Source of the DNA: Sphingomonadaceae bacterium
Lineage (GTDB): Bacteria > Pseudomonadota > Alphaproteobacteria > Sphingomonadales > Sphingomonadaceae
DNA length: 64,000 nt
Assembly (NCBI GenBank): GCA_027533105.1
Contig: JAPZTW010000010.1
Span: forward strand, 124,001 to 188,000
Reading direction: 5' to 3'
Shown here: positions 18,302-28,182 of the stretch, piece after piece
Numbering within the stretch: position 1 is the first letter of the stretch
How the letters are laid out: each line of letters opens with the position of its first letter
Notes under the pieces: generated by a model
Databases searched by the model: none
What the model was told of the DNA's origin: nothing
The model's input: only the letters and a program-made list of their open reading frames with translations
Translations under genes and position numbers: made by a program

Positions 18302-18633
18302 AGAAACGGGCGGCCTGACCGCCTGTCTGCCCGGCAAATCGCGGCAGCAGATCGCTCGGTGCCGCAGATGGCCACGCGGTTTGCTGTCGCACCGGTGGCG
18401 AGTGTGGGGGGATCCCGTCGGCGCTGATTCGCGGCGAGCGGAATCCGGCCCTGCGTGGTTCCACTGAGCCGGCCCGGCCCAACCGGCCAGAACCGGCCTC
18501 CCGAACAGGCAAGCTGTGGCATTTTTGCTACCCGGTGAAACAAAATTGCGCCCTGGATACAGCATTTAGGCACCGGGACTTGCGCAATGTGCATCCGCCT
18601 GCATGATGACAAACATCCAGATGGGGGATAATT
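18302..18633 (+). other. 332-bp intergenic region upstream of TonB receptor
   Basis: No ORF with coding character. It starts with a weak hairpin (GGCGG/CCGCC) just after the dehydrogenase stop, possibly its terminator, then a GC-rich stretch with several CCGGCC words. The last hundred bases become more AT-rich and should hold the receptor promoter, but I cannot assign -35/-10 boxes with confidence. GGGGGA eight bases or so before the ATG is the ribosome binding site. Confidence 0.5.
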
Positions 18634-21600
18634 ATGTCCAATTCTTACGAAATGCGGGGCCGGTTTGGCCTGCTTGCCAGTGTTGCCGCCGGCGCTCTCA
18701 CCTTTGCGGCTCCGGCTTTTGCCCAGGATGCCGGCGCCCAGGGCGCGGGCCAGGAAGAGCAACCGCAGGCCACCGCTGACGAAGGCGGGATCGTCGTTAC
18801 CGGTTCGCGCATCCGTTCGGTCACGCCGTTCAACAGCCCCGACCCGGTTTCGGTCGTCGATCCGGAAATCGCCAAGAAGGAAGGCCGGTTCGACCTGGCC
18901 AACACCCTGCAAAGCTCGCCAATCGCCAATGGCTCGACCCAGATCACCTCGGCGCTCTCGTCGAACTTCGTGACCAACGGCGGCCCCGGCGCCCAGACGG
19001 TCGACCTGCGCGGCCTTGGCGCCAACCGCACCCTGGTGCTGCTCAATGGTCGCCGCGCCGGTCCGGCCGGTACCCGTGGCGGCGTCTCCTCGTTCGATCT
19101 CAACGTCCTGCCGCTGTCGATCATCAACGACATCCAGATTCTCAAGACCGGGGCTTCTTCGGTCTATGGTTCGGACGCGGTCGCCGGCGTGGTCAACATC
19201 TTCACCAAGTCGAAGCTCGATGGCATCACGCTCGACGTCAACACCTCGCTGCCGTTCGATGCCGGCGGTGAACAGTATCGCGTCAGCGCCGCCTGGGGCA
19301 AGACGTTCGACCGTGGCCGCTTCATGATCGCGGGCGACTATTCCAAGACCAAGGAGCTGGCCCGTGGCGATCGCAGCTACCTGGCCTGCCCGGCAGCCAA
19401 CATCTATGACCAGTCGGGCAACCGCACAGACCTGATCGACCCGCGCACCGGCAAGCCGCATTGCGAAGACCTGCGCTGGGGCCACGTCTGGACCTATGAC
19501 CTGATCGGCAACATGCGGCTGGATGGCCCGGGCGGGCCGAACACCGGCCTGTTTACCGCGCTGGGCGGCCGCAACCTGCTGCAGTTCCAGTATCCGGGCC
19601 AGACCCTGGGCATTCCGGCCTATGGCGCCCCGGCCTATCAGGGTGACTTCTTCGCGCCGGCGGGCTGGTTCCCGACCGGTTACGACGCCAAGTCGATGGC
19701 CGTCCAGAACGCCTATCACCCGTTCGTCGACGAACAGACCATCATCCCCGAAACCGATCTCTACACGGTCTATGCCGAGGGCGCCTTCGAACTCTCGGAT
19801 TCGGCTGAACTGTTCGGTGAATTCCTGTTCAACCGCCGCGAAACCTACCAGAACGGCTGGCGCCAGTTCTGGAACTTCGGCTACACCGGCGACTTCTATG
19901 GCACCGGGGCCGGCAATGCCTACAACTTCTGGGGCGGCGGCTGGGGCGGGATCAACCTGATCAGCCCGACCGGGATCACCAACCTCAGCGACAGCAGCCA
20001 GAAGGTGGATTACTACCGCGGCGTGGCGGGCCTGCGCGGCAACTTCGGCGGCGACAGCAAGTGGCGCTATGAAGTCTACGCCCAGTACAGCCGCAACGTG
20101 GGCCGCTATCGCACCCAGCAGATCCTGCAGGATGCCTACGACACCGGCTACTTCCAGTTCGCCTCCTGCGCGGGCACGATCACGCCGATCTCGCGCAAGC
20201 AGTGCATCGACCTGCCCTGGGCCGATCCCAACTTCCTGGCCGGTCAGCTGACCGCCGCCCAGGCCAACTTCCTGACCGACTGGGAAGAAGGCAAGACGAT
20301 CTACACCCAGCTGACCGGTGAAGCGACCGTTTCGGGCGAACTGTTCCAGATGCCCGCCGGCGCACTCGAGCTCGCCGTCGGCGCCTCGATCCGCGAGGAC
20401 AAGATCAACGACAAGCCGGGCGAAATCACCCTGGCGGCCAACGCCTGGGGCGCTTCGGCCAGCGGCATCACCGCCGGCAAGAGCCTGACCAGCGAAGCCT
20501 TTGCCGAACTCAACATCCCGCTCTTCAAGGACAAGCAGTTCCTTGAAGACGTGACCCTGTCGGCAGCCGGCCGCGTCACCAACGTGAAGGCGACCCGCGA
20601 ATCTGACGGCGTCTCGGACTCGGATAACGGCAACTGGACCTACAAGGTGGGCCTGAACTGGACCATGACCGACTGGCTCCGGTTCCGCGGCAGCTATGGC
20701 ACGTCCTATCGCGCTCCGGCCCTGTTCGAGCAGTTCCTGGCTGACGAAACCAGCTTCGCCACGCAGAACCGCATCGATCCCTGTGTTGGCTGGGCTGGCG
20801 CGCTCGCCGCCGGTCGTATTTCGCAGCGGATCGCCACCAACTGCGCTGCAGATGGCATTCCGGGCAACTATGCCGGCGGCGGGATCAGCGCTACCGTCAT
20901 CTCGTCGGGCGGTCTTGGCATCCTCGAGGCGGAAACCTCGAAGGCCCTCGTGGTCGGTACGATCCTCACGCCGAAGCTGGCGTTCCTGCCGAACACCGAC
21001 ATCAGCCTGGCGGTCGATTTCTTCGACATCAAGGTGAAGGGCGAAATCTCGCAGCTCGGTGCCAGCACGATCCTGTTCGGGTGCTATGACTCGGCCAACT
21101 TCGCGACGGAACCGCTCTGCAACCTCTTCACCCGTGGCCAGAACGTATCTGCACCGTTCCAGATCAACACGATCCGGGATTCGTACATCAACGTCTCGAG
21201 CCAGCACAACCGGGGCATCGACCTGACCTTCCGGGCGAAGCAGGGCCTCGGTTCGCTTGGTACCCTGACGCTGACGGCCGACATGACCTGGCAGCTCAAG
21301 GACAATTCGCGCCTGCTGCCGACCTCGCCGCTCGAATCCGACAATGGCGAAGCCGGTTCGCCCAAGTGGGTCGGCGATTTCCGCCTGACCTGGGCGCCCT
21401 CGAGCACGTTCAGCATCTTCTACGGCATGAACGTCATCGGCGGCACCTCTGACCAAAGCGACTTTGAAGATCGCAACGGCGGTCCGTGCATCCGTTCGTT
21501 CAACAACAACGGCACTGCCACCACGGCTGACGACGTTCCGATCTATGGCACCTATTGCCCGGATCTGACCGCCCCGGCCGTGTTCTATCACAACATCTCG

Positions 21601-21789
21601 GCGACCAAGGAAATCGCCGACGGTCGCTTCATGATCACGGCCGGGATCAACAACCTGTTCGACACCCGTCCGCCGTCGGTCTCGGTGCTGAACGGGAACC
21701 AGATCTCGATGCTGGGTCCGGTGATCGCCGCGTCGCAGTATGGCTTCACCGGACGTCGCGTCTTCGTGAACGTCAGCGCGAAGTTCTGA
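18634..21789 (+). CDS. TonB-dependent receptor (large, ~1050 residues)
   Basis: 1051 residues with a Sec signal peptide ending near PAFAQ. It is followed by a TonB-box-like GGIVVTGSRI, the plug domain (RGLGANRTLVLLNGRR; TGASSVYGSDAVAGVVNI) and a long beta barrel ending in the outer-membrane signature VNVSAKF. It takes up a substrate across the outer membrane with TonB energy. The size class and a terminal Phe are common in sphingomonads and Caulobacter. A terminator-like hairpin follows, then two sulfotransferase genes on the same strand. The ligand is unknown. Confidence 0.95.
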   Translation: MSNSYEMRGRFGLLASVAAGALTFAAPAFAQDAGAQGAGQEEQPQATADEGGIVVTGSRIRSVTPFNSPDPVSVVDPEIAKKEGRFDLANTLQSSPIANGSTQITSALSSNFVTNGGPGAQTVDLRGLGANRTLVLLNGRRAGPAGTRGGVSSFDLNVLPLSIINDIQILKTGASSVYGSDAVAGVVNIFTKSKLDGITLDVNTSLPFDAGGEQYRVSAAWGKTFDRGRFMIAGDYSKTKELARGDRSYLACPAANIYDQSGNRTDLIDPRTGKPHCEDLRWGHVWTYDLIGNMRLDGPGGPNTGLFTALGGRNLLQFQYPGQTLGIPAYGAPAYQGDFFAPAGWFPTGYDAKSMAVQNAYHPFVDEQTIIPETDLYTVYAEGAFELSDSAELFGEFLFNRRETYQNGWRQFWNFGYTGDFYGTGAGNAYNFWGGGWGGINLISPTGITNLSDSSQKVDYYRGVAGLRGNFGGDSKWRYEVYAQYSRNVGRYRTQQILQDAYDTGYFQFASCAGTITPISRKQCIDLPWADPNFLAGQLTAAQANFLTDWEEGKTIYTQLTGEATVSGELFQMPAGALELAVGASIREDKINDKPGEITLAANAWGASASGITAGKSLTSEAFAELNIPLFKDKQFLEDVTLSAAGRVTNVKATRESDGVSDSDNGNWTYKVGLNWTMTDWLRFRGSYGTSYRAPALFEQFLADETSFATQNRIDPCVGWAGALAAGRISQRIATNCAADGIPGNYAGGGISATVISSGGLGILEAETSKALVVGTILTPKLAFLPNTDISLAVDFFDIKVKGEISQLGASTILFGCYDSANFATEPLCNLFTRGQNVSAPFQINTIRDSYINVSSQHNRGIDLTFRAKQGLGSLGTLTLTADMTWQLKDNSRLLPTSPLESDNGEAGSPKWVGDFRLTWAPSSTFSIFYGMNVIGGTSDQSDFEDRNGGPCIRSFNNNGTATTADDVPIYGTYCPDLTAPAVFYHNISATKEIADGRFMITAGINNLFDTRPPSVSVLNGNQISMLGPVIAASQYGFTGRRVFVNVSAKF

Positions 21790-21819
21790 TCTCCGCCATC
21801 ACGGCACAGAACAACAGGG

Positions 21820-21850
21820 GGGGCGGCATGGTTTCATGTCGCCCCTTCTG
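21820..21850 (+). terminator. probable terminator after TonB receptor
   Basis: An 11-bp stem (GGGGCGGCATG against CATGTCGCCCC, one G-T pair) with a GTTT loop, followed by a short pyrimidine run TTCTGCT. It lies 30 bases after the receptor stop and 30 before the sulfotransferase start, so the sulfotransferase genes may have reduced read-through or their own promoter. Confidence 0.6.
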
Positions 21851-21879
21851 CTATGAGGCCGCAGGAGCCGTAACCCGCC

Positions 21880-22665
21880 ATGCCGATAATCCAGGTCCGC
21901 GCCGACACCCTTGATGTCGAGAACGCCCGTTTCGCCCAGGTGCCCCTGCCGCACCCGGTCTTTCTCAATTCCGTTCCCAAGAGCGGCAGCCACCTGCTGC
22001 GCAACATCATGCGGATGTTCGTACCGGCCGATCAGCATTATATGGCCGACTTCATCCAGTGGGGGAACCTGCCGCAGCATCGCCACGCCTTCGATCCGGC
22101 GCGGCCGATGCTCAGCTGGGGCCACCTGTTCATGGCCGATGCCTCGGTGGTGGAAACGGCGCGGGCCCGGCGCGTGGTGCTGTACCGCGATCCCTATGAC
22201 TGGGTGATCGCCCGCGCCCGGTTCCTGCTGTCGGAACAGTTCTTCGGCAATGTCGATCATTTGCGCAGCGGCGAGATCGCAGTCGACGAGCTGCTGACCA
22301 TGATGATCTTCGGCCTGCCGGGCAAGCTGCCCTCGCTCAACGACATCTACGAACTGAACGCCGCCGCGTGGCTCGGCACCCGCTGCCACGCCGTGAAGTT
22401 CGAGGACCTGATGGGCGCCGTCGCCGATCTTGACAGCGCCGGGGCCGAGCGGTTCTTCGCCGAGTTGCTCGACGCCTGCGGGATTGCCATGCCGCAGGAC
22501 TGGCGCGAGCGGGTGCTGGTTGGCGCGGATCGCAAGCAGAGCGCCACCGCGCGCGAGAACCTGACCGGGGTGGGCATCGCGTTTCCCGACGAGCTGGGCG
22601 CCCGTCACCGCGCCCTGGTCGACTACCAGGCCCCTGGTCTCAGGGCCGTGCTGGGCTACGCCTGA
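21880..22665 (+). CDS. sulfotransferase-family protein
   Basis: 261 residues. Near residue 30 is FLNSVPKSGSHLLRN, the phosphate-binding loop that holds the 5'-phosphosulfate of PAPS. RARRVVLYRDPYDWVIARARFL further on matches the 3'-phosphate-binding segment of cytosolic sulfotransferases. It would move a sulfuryl group from PAPS to a hydroxyl or tyrosine acceptor; the acceptor is unknown. There is no signal peptide. Its stop overlaps the start of the TPR-sulfotransferase gene (TGATG), so the two are translated together. Confidence 0.85.
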   Translation: MPIIQVRADTLDVENARFAQVPLPHPVFLNSVPKSGSHLLRNIMRMFVPADQHYMADFIQWGNLPQHRHAFDPARPMLSWGHLFMADASVVETARARRVVLYRDPYDWVIARARFLLSEQFFGNVDHLRSGEIAVDELLTMMIFGLPGKLPSLNDIYELNAAAWLGTRCHAVKFEDLMGAVADLDSAGAERFFAELLDACGIAMPQDWRERVLVGADRKQSATARENLTGVGIAFPDELGARHRALVDYQAPGLRAVLGYA

Positions 22666-24251
22666 TGGCGGGAGCGGTTTCCACGGCGATCTATCCCCGC
22701 CTATCCGAAGCCATGCGGCTGCGCGAACAGGGGCGCGACGATCAGGCCGCCAAGCTGCTGATCGCCCACCTGCGCGAGCATCCCGACGAGCCCCGGGGGC
22801 TGGCCCAGCTGGGCCTGCTGGCGGTGCAGACCGGCGCCCTCGGGCAGGCCGAGCATTTCCTGCGCCGGGCCCTGCAGCGCGGCGAAGACAGCACCGAACT
22901 GCACCGGGCGCTGGCCTCGGTCTATAGCCAGCAGGACCGGCTGCAGGTGGCCGAGGCCTATACGGCACGCCTGATCAACGAGCGCGGCGACCAGGAACTG
23001 CGCGGCTTGCACGCCAATCTGCTTGACCGGATGAGCCGCCATGACGAGGCGCTGGCGATCAAGCAGGCGCTGGTTGCCGACAATCCGCAGTCGCTGGGTG
23101 CCTGGCTGGCCCTTGGCCATGGCCTGCGCGCCGCGGGCCGGGTCGACGAGGCGATCGAGGCCTATCGCCGCGCGATTGCGCTGGACGAGGAATTCGGCGA
23201 AGCCTGGTGGGGCCTGGGCAGCATCAAGCGCAAGGTCCTGACCGACGCGGACATTGCGGCGATGCGCGCGGCCCTGTCCATCGCCATCGATGAACGCAAT
23301 ATCGCCCCGCTGCACTTTGCCCTGGCCCGTGCGCTGCATGATCGCGGGCAATACGAGGAAGCCTTCCACCACTATGCCGAAGGCAACCGGGTACGGGCCG
23401 AAAGCATCGGTTACGATGCCTCGGAACTGACCGGGGAAGTGGCCGAAACCGAACGCGTCGCCAGTGCGGATTTTCTGGCGCGCATGCCTGCTGCCCCGAA
23501 CGGAGACGACCAGCCGGTCTTCATCATCTGCCTGCCCCGCTCGGGTTCGACCCTGCTGGAGCAGATGCTGGGCACCCATCCCGCGATCGAGCCGGTGGGC
23601 GAGCTGCCCTATATCCCGGCGATCATGCGCTCCTTCATGGAAATCGTGACCCGCAAGGGGCCGATCACCGTGCCCCAGGCAATCGCGGCGATGACCGACC
23701 AGCAGGCCGCGCTGCTTGGCCAGGATTACCTCGCCCGCGCCCGGGTCCATCGCAAGACCGATCGCCCCTGGTTCGTCGACAAGCTGCCCCAGAACTGGAG
23801 CAACGTGCTGTTCATCCGGCGGATCCTGCCCCAGGCCCGCTTCATCGACATCCGCCGCCCGGCGATGGACTGCTGCTTTTCGAACTTTTCGCAGTCGTTC
23901 ACTTCGGCCCATGCCGCCTCCTTCGCGCTGCGCGATGTCGGGCAGTGCTATGTCGACTATGTCCGGCTGATGGCGCACTTCGACCGGGTCGCGCCGGGCA
24001 TGATCCATCACGTGAGTTACCAGTCGCTGGTCGAGGACCAGGAGGCCGAACTGCGGCCGGCGCTGGCCTATCTCGGCCTCGACTGGAACGAGGGCCTGCG
24101 CGAGTTCCACAAGCTCGACCGGGTGGTCCGCACGCCCAGCAGCGAACAGGTCCGCCGTCCGCTCAACCGCGACGGGATGGAAGTCTGGCGGCCCTATGCG
24201 CAATGGCTTGCACCCTTGCGCGAAGTGCTGGGCGACCTGGCTGAAGCCTGA
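22665..24251 (+). CDS. TPR repeat-sulfotransferase fusion protein
   Basis: 528 residues. The first 230 or so are helical tetratricopeptide-like repeats (LAQLGLLAVQTGALGQAEHF; GLRAAGRVDEAIEAYRRAIAL). The C-terminal half is a sulfotransferase domain with the PAPS loop FIICLPRSGSTLLEQML near residue 288, and FVDKLPQNW plus a RRPAMDCCFSNFSQ segment typical of the TPR-linked family. The repeats probably bind the protein acceptor, suggesting protein or peptide sulfation. It is coupled to the single-domain sulfotransferase and lies downstream of a TonB receptor; this grouping is common in related bacteria but its role is not known. Confidence 0.88.
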   Translation: MAGAVSTAIYPRLSEAMRLREQGRDDQAAKLLIAHLREHPDEPRGLAQLGLLAVQTGALGQAEHFLRRALQRGEDSTELHRALASVYSQQDRLQVAEAYTARLINERGDQELRGLHANLLDRMSRHDEALAIKQALVADNPQSLGAWLALGHGLRAAGRVDEAIEAYRRAIALDEEFGEAWWGLGSIKRKVLTDADIAAMRAALSIAIDERNIAPLHFALARALHDRGQYEEAFHHYAEGNRVRAESIGYDASELTGEVAETERVASADFLARMPAAPNGDDQPVFIICLPRSGSTLLEQMLGTHPAIEPVGELPYIPAIMRSFMEIVTRKGPITVPQAIAAMTDQQAALLGQDYLARARVHRKTDRPWFVDKLPQNWSNVLFIRRILPQARFIDIRRPAMDCCFSNFSQSFTSAHAASFALRDVGQCYVDYVRLMAHFDRVAPGMIHHVSYQSLVEDQEAELRPALAYLGLDWNEGLREFHKLDRVVRTPSSEQVRRPLNRDGMEVWRPYAQWLAPLREVLGDLAEA

Positions 24252-24266
24252 ACTGCGGCAACCAGT

Positions 24267-25571
24267 TCAGCCCAGCCCGTTCGCCAGTTCGTCGCGAAAG
24301 CGCGGATGGGCCAGCGCGATCAGGGCCTCGGCCCGCTGGCGCAGTGATTTGCCGCGCAGATCGGCCCAGCCATATTCGGTGACCACGATATGGGTATCGT
24401 TGCGCGGCGTGGTCACCGGGCCATCGAGCACCGGGACGATCCGCGATACCTTGCCGCCCATCGCGGTCGACTGGCAGGCGATGATCGACTTGCCTCCGCG
24501 CGAGGCGGTCGCGCCCCGCACGAAATCGAGCTGGCCACCCGAACCGCTGTACTGCCGGCCCAGCAAGTGCTCGGAATTACAGGCCCCGCCCAGGTCGATC
24601 TGGAGCGTGCCATTGACCGAGACCACGTTGTCGTTCTTCGCAATGTGCCGGGGATCGTTGACGAGATCGACCGGCAGCGAGTGAAACGCAGGATTATCGT
24701 CGAGGAAATCGTAGAAGGCCGCATCGCCCATCGCGAAGGTGAACACGCTGCGCCCCCGGTAAGTGGTCTTGGCCTGGTTGGTCACCGCGCCGCATTCGAC
24801 CAGCCGGGCCAGCGCCGGGGTCATCAGCTCGGTATGGATGCCCAGGCCGCGGCGATCCGCCAGCAGGCTGCACACCGCGGCCGGCAAGGTGCCGATGCCC
24901 ATCTGCAGGCAGGCGCGGTCCTCGATCATCCCGGCGATGATCGCGGCGATCGCCTGTTCTTCCGCGCTCGGCTGGCCGGTGGCGACCTCGGGCAGCGGGG
25001 CGTGATGCTCGACAATGGCATCGACTTCGGACACGTGGAGCAGCGAATCCCCGAACACCCGCGGCATGGCCGGGTTGACCTCGACAATCAGGCGCCGCGC
25101 GCTGCGGGCGGCGGTCGAGGTGTAATCGTTGCTGGCGCCAAAGGTGAACCAGCCGTGGCGGTCCATCGGTGAAACCGTGGTGATGCAGACGTCCAGATCG
25201 GCGTGTTCGGCCAGCAAGCGCGGCGATCCGCTGAAGGCCACCGGGACGAATTCGACCGGGCCGTAAGCGGTGCCGGACGGGTCTTGCCGGATCAGCGCCC
25301 GCTCGACCTGGCTGAGGAACATGCAGTGGGGGCGCACCCGATCGAGCAGTTCGCGCCGCAGCACGGTCTTGCCCGCCGCTTCGAGCGAATGGAAATACCA
25401 CAGCTTGAGATCGCCGATCCCGTCGCGCTCGATCCGGCGGCCCAGCGCCTCGAGCAAGGCCGGCGGTTCGGCCACGGCCATGCCCATGGCCACACTCATC
25501 CCCGCCGTGATCGCCCCCACCGCCTGATCGGCGCTGGTCAGCCTGGCGCGGTAAAGCTCTTGCGGGGTCAT
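24267..25571 (-). CDS. acetyl-CoA hydrolase/transferase family protein
   Basis: 434 residues. The CoA-transferase family I fold is seen in GMSVAMGMAVAEPPALLEALG near the start, LQMGIGTLPAAVCSLLADR, and LGIHTELMTP, whose Glu is the usual CoA-thioester-forming residue. The C-terminus has GGACNSEHLLGRQYSGSGGQ and a TEYGWADLRGKSLRQRA motif typical of 4-hydroxybutyrate or butyryl-CoA:acetate CoA-transferases. It could move CoA between short acyl groups or hydrolyse acetyl-CoA. It is the last gene of the minus-strand group with the aminotransferases, 66 bases after the preceding stop. Confidence 0.88.
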   Translation of the reverse strand: MTPQELYRARLTSADQAVGAITAGMSVAMGMAVAEPPALLEALGRRIERDGIGDLKLWYFHSLEAAGKTVLRRELLDRVRPHCMFLSQVERALIRQDPSGTAYGPVEFVPVAFSGSPRLLAEHADLDVCITTVSPMDRHGWFTFGASNDYTSTAARSARRLIVEVNPAMPRVFGDSLLHVSEVDAIVEHHAPLPEVATGQPSAEEQAIAAIIAGMIEDRACLQMGIGTLPAAVCSLLADRRGLGIHTELMTPALARLVECGAVTNQAKTTYRGRSVFTFAMGDAAFYDFLDDNPAFHSLPVDLVNDPRHIAKNDNVVSVNGTLQIDLGGACNSEHLLGRQYSGSGGQLDFVRGATASRGGKSIIACQSTAMGGKVSRIVPVLDGPVTTPRNDTHIVVTEYGWADLRGKSLRQRAEALIALAHPRFRDELANGLG

Positions 25572-25637
25572 GCGGGAACTGTCGCATGGTACCGGCAAGC
25601 CTGTCAAAGCCACAGCCTTGCCTGGCGCGGCAGGCCG

Positions 25638-26885
25638 CTACCCCAGCGTGCGGCGGACAATCGCGACGATCTCTGCCGCTTCATCGGTCGAAATCGTCAG
25701 CACCGGGCGGAATGGCAGGACCGGGGCCACGCCCGAGGGGATGGTCAGCACCCCGGCCGCGCTCAGGGCGGCCGAGGCGCTGCGGCTGTCGCCCGTCCAT
25801 AGCCCCAGGCACAGCCCGCGCTGGCTGACCGGATAGGGCGCATCGGCAAAGCCATCGGCGAACAGGGCCGCCAGCTTGCGCACATGGGCGAGGAATTCTG
25901 GATCGAGGGTGAGTTCGATTGCGCGGGTGGCAACGATGCAGGCATGTTCCGATCCGCCATAGGTCGAACCGTGCGGCGCGAAATCGCGCCCGGTGAACTT
26001 GCGCCAGACATCCTCGCGCATGGTCGCGGCCGAGATCGCGAACATGCCGCCGCCAAGACCCTTGCCCGAGGCGATGATGTCCGGCGTGTAACCGTCGCTC
26101 TCATAGCTCCACATGGTGCCGCAGCTGCCCATCCCGGTCTGGACCTCGTCGAGGATGAACAGCGCCCCGGTTGCCTCGCAGGCGGCCTTCACGCCCTTGA
26201 GATAGTCGGGGTCGGCGGTGGGGAACCCCGACTGGGCCGGGGTTGGCTCGATGATCACCCCGGCCACATCCTCCTGCGCCAGGGCCGCGCGCATGGCGGG
26301 CAGGTCGTTGAAGGGCACGAAGATGGTGCCGTTTTCGGCGATGCCGTAATGCTTGCGCTCGGCCCCGCTGATCGCGCTGACGGTCAGGCCGAATTCGTTG
26401 TGGCCGTGGAACGAGCCGGTCTCGATCGCGACGAAGCGGTGCCGGCCGGTGAAATAGCGCGCGGCATGGGCCGCGATCTCGATCGCATCGCCGCCATTGC
26501 AGCCGAAGATCGAACCGGTCAGCGCCCCGCCGGTCGATTCGGCGAGCTTGCTGGCCAGCATGGCGCGATAGCCGGAGACCTGGCTGAAGCTGCCGGCATC
26601 GACATGGTCCAGCGCCTCCTTGGCCACCCGCACCAGTTCGGGGTGGAGGTGTCCGAGGTTGAAGGTCGATCCGCCGCGGTGACAATCGAAGTACCAGCGC
26701 CCGGAATAGACATCCTGCACCCGCCCGTTCTCGCGCTTGCCATAGTGGATGTTGTGAAAGCCGAGCACCGAATTGAGGATCGAGACATGCCCCGCCGAGA
26801 CATGGCGGGAATAGGCCTCCTCGGCCGCCTCGCGGGTCGGGTAGGGCGGCTTTGCTGGATCGGGCAGGAAGGGGGCTGATGACAT
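25638..26885 (-). CDS. class III PLP aminotransferase
   Basis: 415 residues. A fold-type I, class III aminotransferase: FGCNGGDAIEIAAHAARYFTG, ILDEVQTGMGSCGTMW with the PLP-ring Asp, and IIASGKGLGGGMFAIS with the PLP lysine. It would move an amino group between an omega- or alpha-amino substrate and a keto acid or act as an aldehyde-forming aminotransferase; specificity cannot be read. The ATG at 26885 fits the family N-terminus. It follows a second class III enzyme after 19 bases, so the two are in one operon. Confidence 0.88.
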   Translation of the reverse strand: MSSAPFLPDPAKPPYPTREAAEEAYSRHVSAGHVSILNSVLGFHNIHYGKRENGRVQDVYSGRWYFDCHRGGSTFNLGHLHPELVRVAKEALDHVDAGSFSQVSGYRAMLASKLAESTGGALTGSIFGCNGGDAIEIAAHAARYFTGRHRFVAIETGSFHGHNEFGLTVSAISGAERKHYGIAENGTIFVPFNDLPAMRAALAQEDVAGVIIEPTPAQSGFPTADPDYLKGVKAACEATGALFILDEVQTGMGSCGTMWSYESDGYTPDIIASGKGLGGGMFAISAATMREDVWRKFTGRDFAPHGSTYGGSEHACIVATRAIELTLDPEFLAHVRKLAALFADGFADAPYPVSQRGLCLGLWTGDSRSASAALSAAGVLTIPSGVAPVLPFRPVLTISTDEAAEIVAIVRRTLG

Positions 26886-26904
26886 GGCGGTCCTCGTCAA
26901 TAGA

Positions 26905-28182
26905 TCAGGCACAGGCCGCGAGGGCGGCATCGGCAATGGCAATGGCCTCGTCGATCGCGGCATCGTCATGCGCGGCGCTGACGAACCAGGCGAGGCGCGG
27001 GTGGAACAGCAGGCCGCGCCGCGCCGCCTCATAGGCAAAGCGCTCGCCCCGCGCGCAGCCCGGATCATCGGCGAAGAGCACGTTGGGATGGGTGGCCGGG
27101 CCGGTAAAGCGCAGGTCCAGCCCATGCCGGCCAGCCGCCGCCAGCACCCCGGCCCGCAAGCGTTCCGCCGCGCGCTGGATCGCGGCGAAGGCATTGTCGC
27201 GTTCATAGACATCGAGCGTCGCGATTGCCGCCCGGAAGCAGACCGCGCTGTAGATATAGGTCGAGGTGTAGAGGATCGACGAGGCTGCGGCGCGCAGCGG
27301 CTCCTTGCCCAGCAGCGCGCCGACGGCATGGCCATTGCCGAGCGCCTTGCCCAGGCAGAGCAGGTCGGGATCGAGCCCCATCGCCCGGTGCGAGCCCTGC
27401 GGGTGCAGGCGAAAGCCCGAGCGAACGTCATCAAGGATCACCAGCGCCCCGGTCCGGGCGCGGAACCGGTGCACCGCCGTGACGAAATCGGCGCTGGCCT
27501 CGCTGGCGGGAACGCCGGATGGCTGGTCGATCGGATTGAGCATGATCGCCGCCACCTGTTCGGCGGCTTCGGCCGTGAAGGCATCGAGCCCGGCCGGATC
27601 GTTCCAGTCCAGCCGGTAGAGATTGTCGAGCGCGGCAGCTGGATGCCGCTCGTGCCGCAGCGACTGCTCGGCATTGTTGCCGTGGTAGGCCTGCCGGAAC
27701 AGCACCAGCTTGTCGCGGTTGCGCGCGGCGCGGACAATGCGCATGGCCAGTGCCGTGGCGTCCGATCCGGCCTTGACCGGCAGGGTCCAGTCGAACCCGG
27801 GGCTCCAGCGGAGCAGGCGCTCGCAGAAGTCGACCATGGCCGAGGGGAAATAGGGCATCAGATCGCCTTGTTCGGCCTGCCGGCGCGCCGCCGCCTCCAC
27901 CTCCGGATGGCGATAGCCGAGCAGGTTGGGCCCATTGCCGCAGTTGAGATCGAGGTACCAGCGCCCGTCGGCATCGCGCACCCGGCACCCTTGCGCCGCG
28001 TCGATGAAACCGGGCTGGACGCCGGGCCCGGCATAGCGCGCGCTGCGGGTCATGAACATCGCGCGGCCGGGCAGTACGGCATCGGCGCGCGCCCACAGCG
28101 CCTGGCCGATCGGACCGTCAATCGGCGGGCCGGAGATGTTGCTGGCCCCGTCAATGCCGGGCAGCCTGCTATCGGTAGGCAT
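26905..28182 (-). CDS. class III aminotransferase, glutamate-1-semialdehyde aminomutase-like
   Basis: 425 residues. It resembles glutamate-1-semialdehyde 2,1-aminomutases (RDADGRWYLDLNCGNGPNLLGYRHP, VKAGSDATALAMRIVRAARNRDKL, ILDDVRSGFRLHP) with the PLP lysine in LCLGKALGNGHAVGALLG. The gene context (second aminotransferase, CoA-transferase, AraC regulator) argues for a catabolic aminotransferase rather than the haem-pathway enzyme. Start at 28182; its first bases overlap the end of the AraC gene by 14 bases, suggesting coupling. Confidence 0.87.
   Translation of the reverse strand: MPTDSRLPGIDGASNISGPPIDGPIGQALWARADAVLPGRAMFMTRSARYAGPGVQPGFIDAAQGCRVRDADGRWYLDLNCGNGPNLLGYRHPEVEAAARRQAEQGDLMPYFPSAMVDFCERLLRWSPGFDWTLPVKAGSDATALAMRIVRAARNRDKLVLFRQAYHGNNAEQSLRHERHPAAALDNLYRLDWNDPAGLDAFTAEAAEQVAAIMLNPIDQPSGVPASEASADFVTAVHRFRARTGALVILDDVRSGFRLHPQGSHRAMGLDPDLLCLGKALGNGHAVGALLGKEPLRAAASSILYTSTYIYSAVCFRAAIATLDVYERDNAFAAIQRAAERLRAGVLAAAGRHGLDLRFTGPATHPNVLFADDPGCARGERFAYEAARRGLLFHPRLAWFVSAAHDDAAIDEAIAIADAALAACA

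Noticed and set aside
18500..18633. Sigma-54 promoter upstream of the TonB receptor (TGGCATTTTTGC)
   Set aside because: The GG to GC distance is too short for a -24/-12 element.
26905..28182. Haem-pathway glutamate-1-semialdehyde aminomutase (hemL)
   Set aside because: The sequence is only similar in style; it is paired with a second aminotransferase and a CoA-transferase under an AraC gene. Alphaproteobacteria normally make aminolevulinate by the C4 route.
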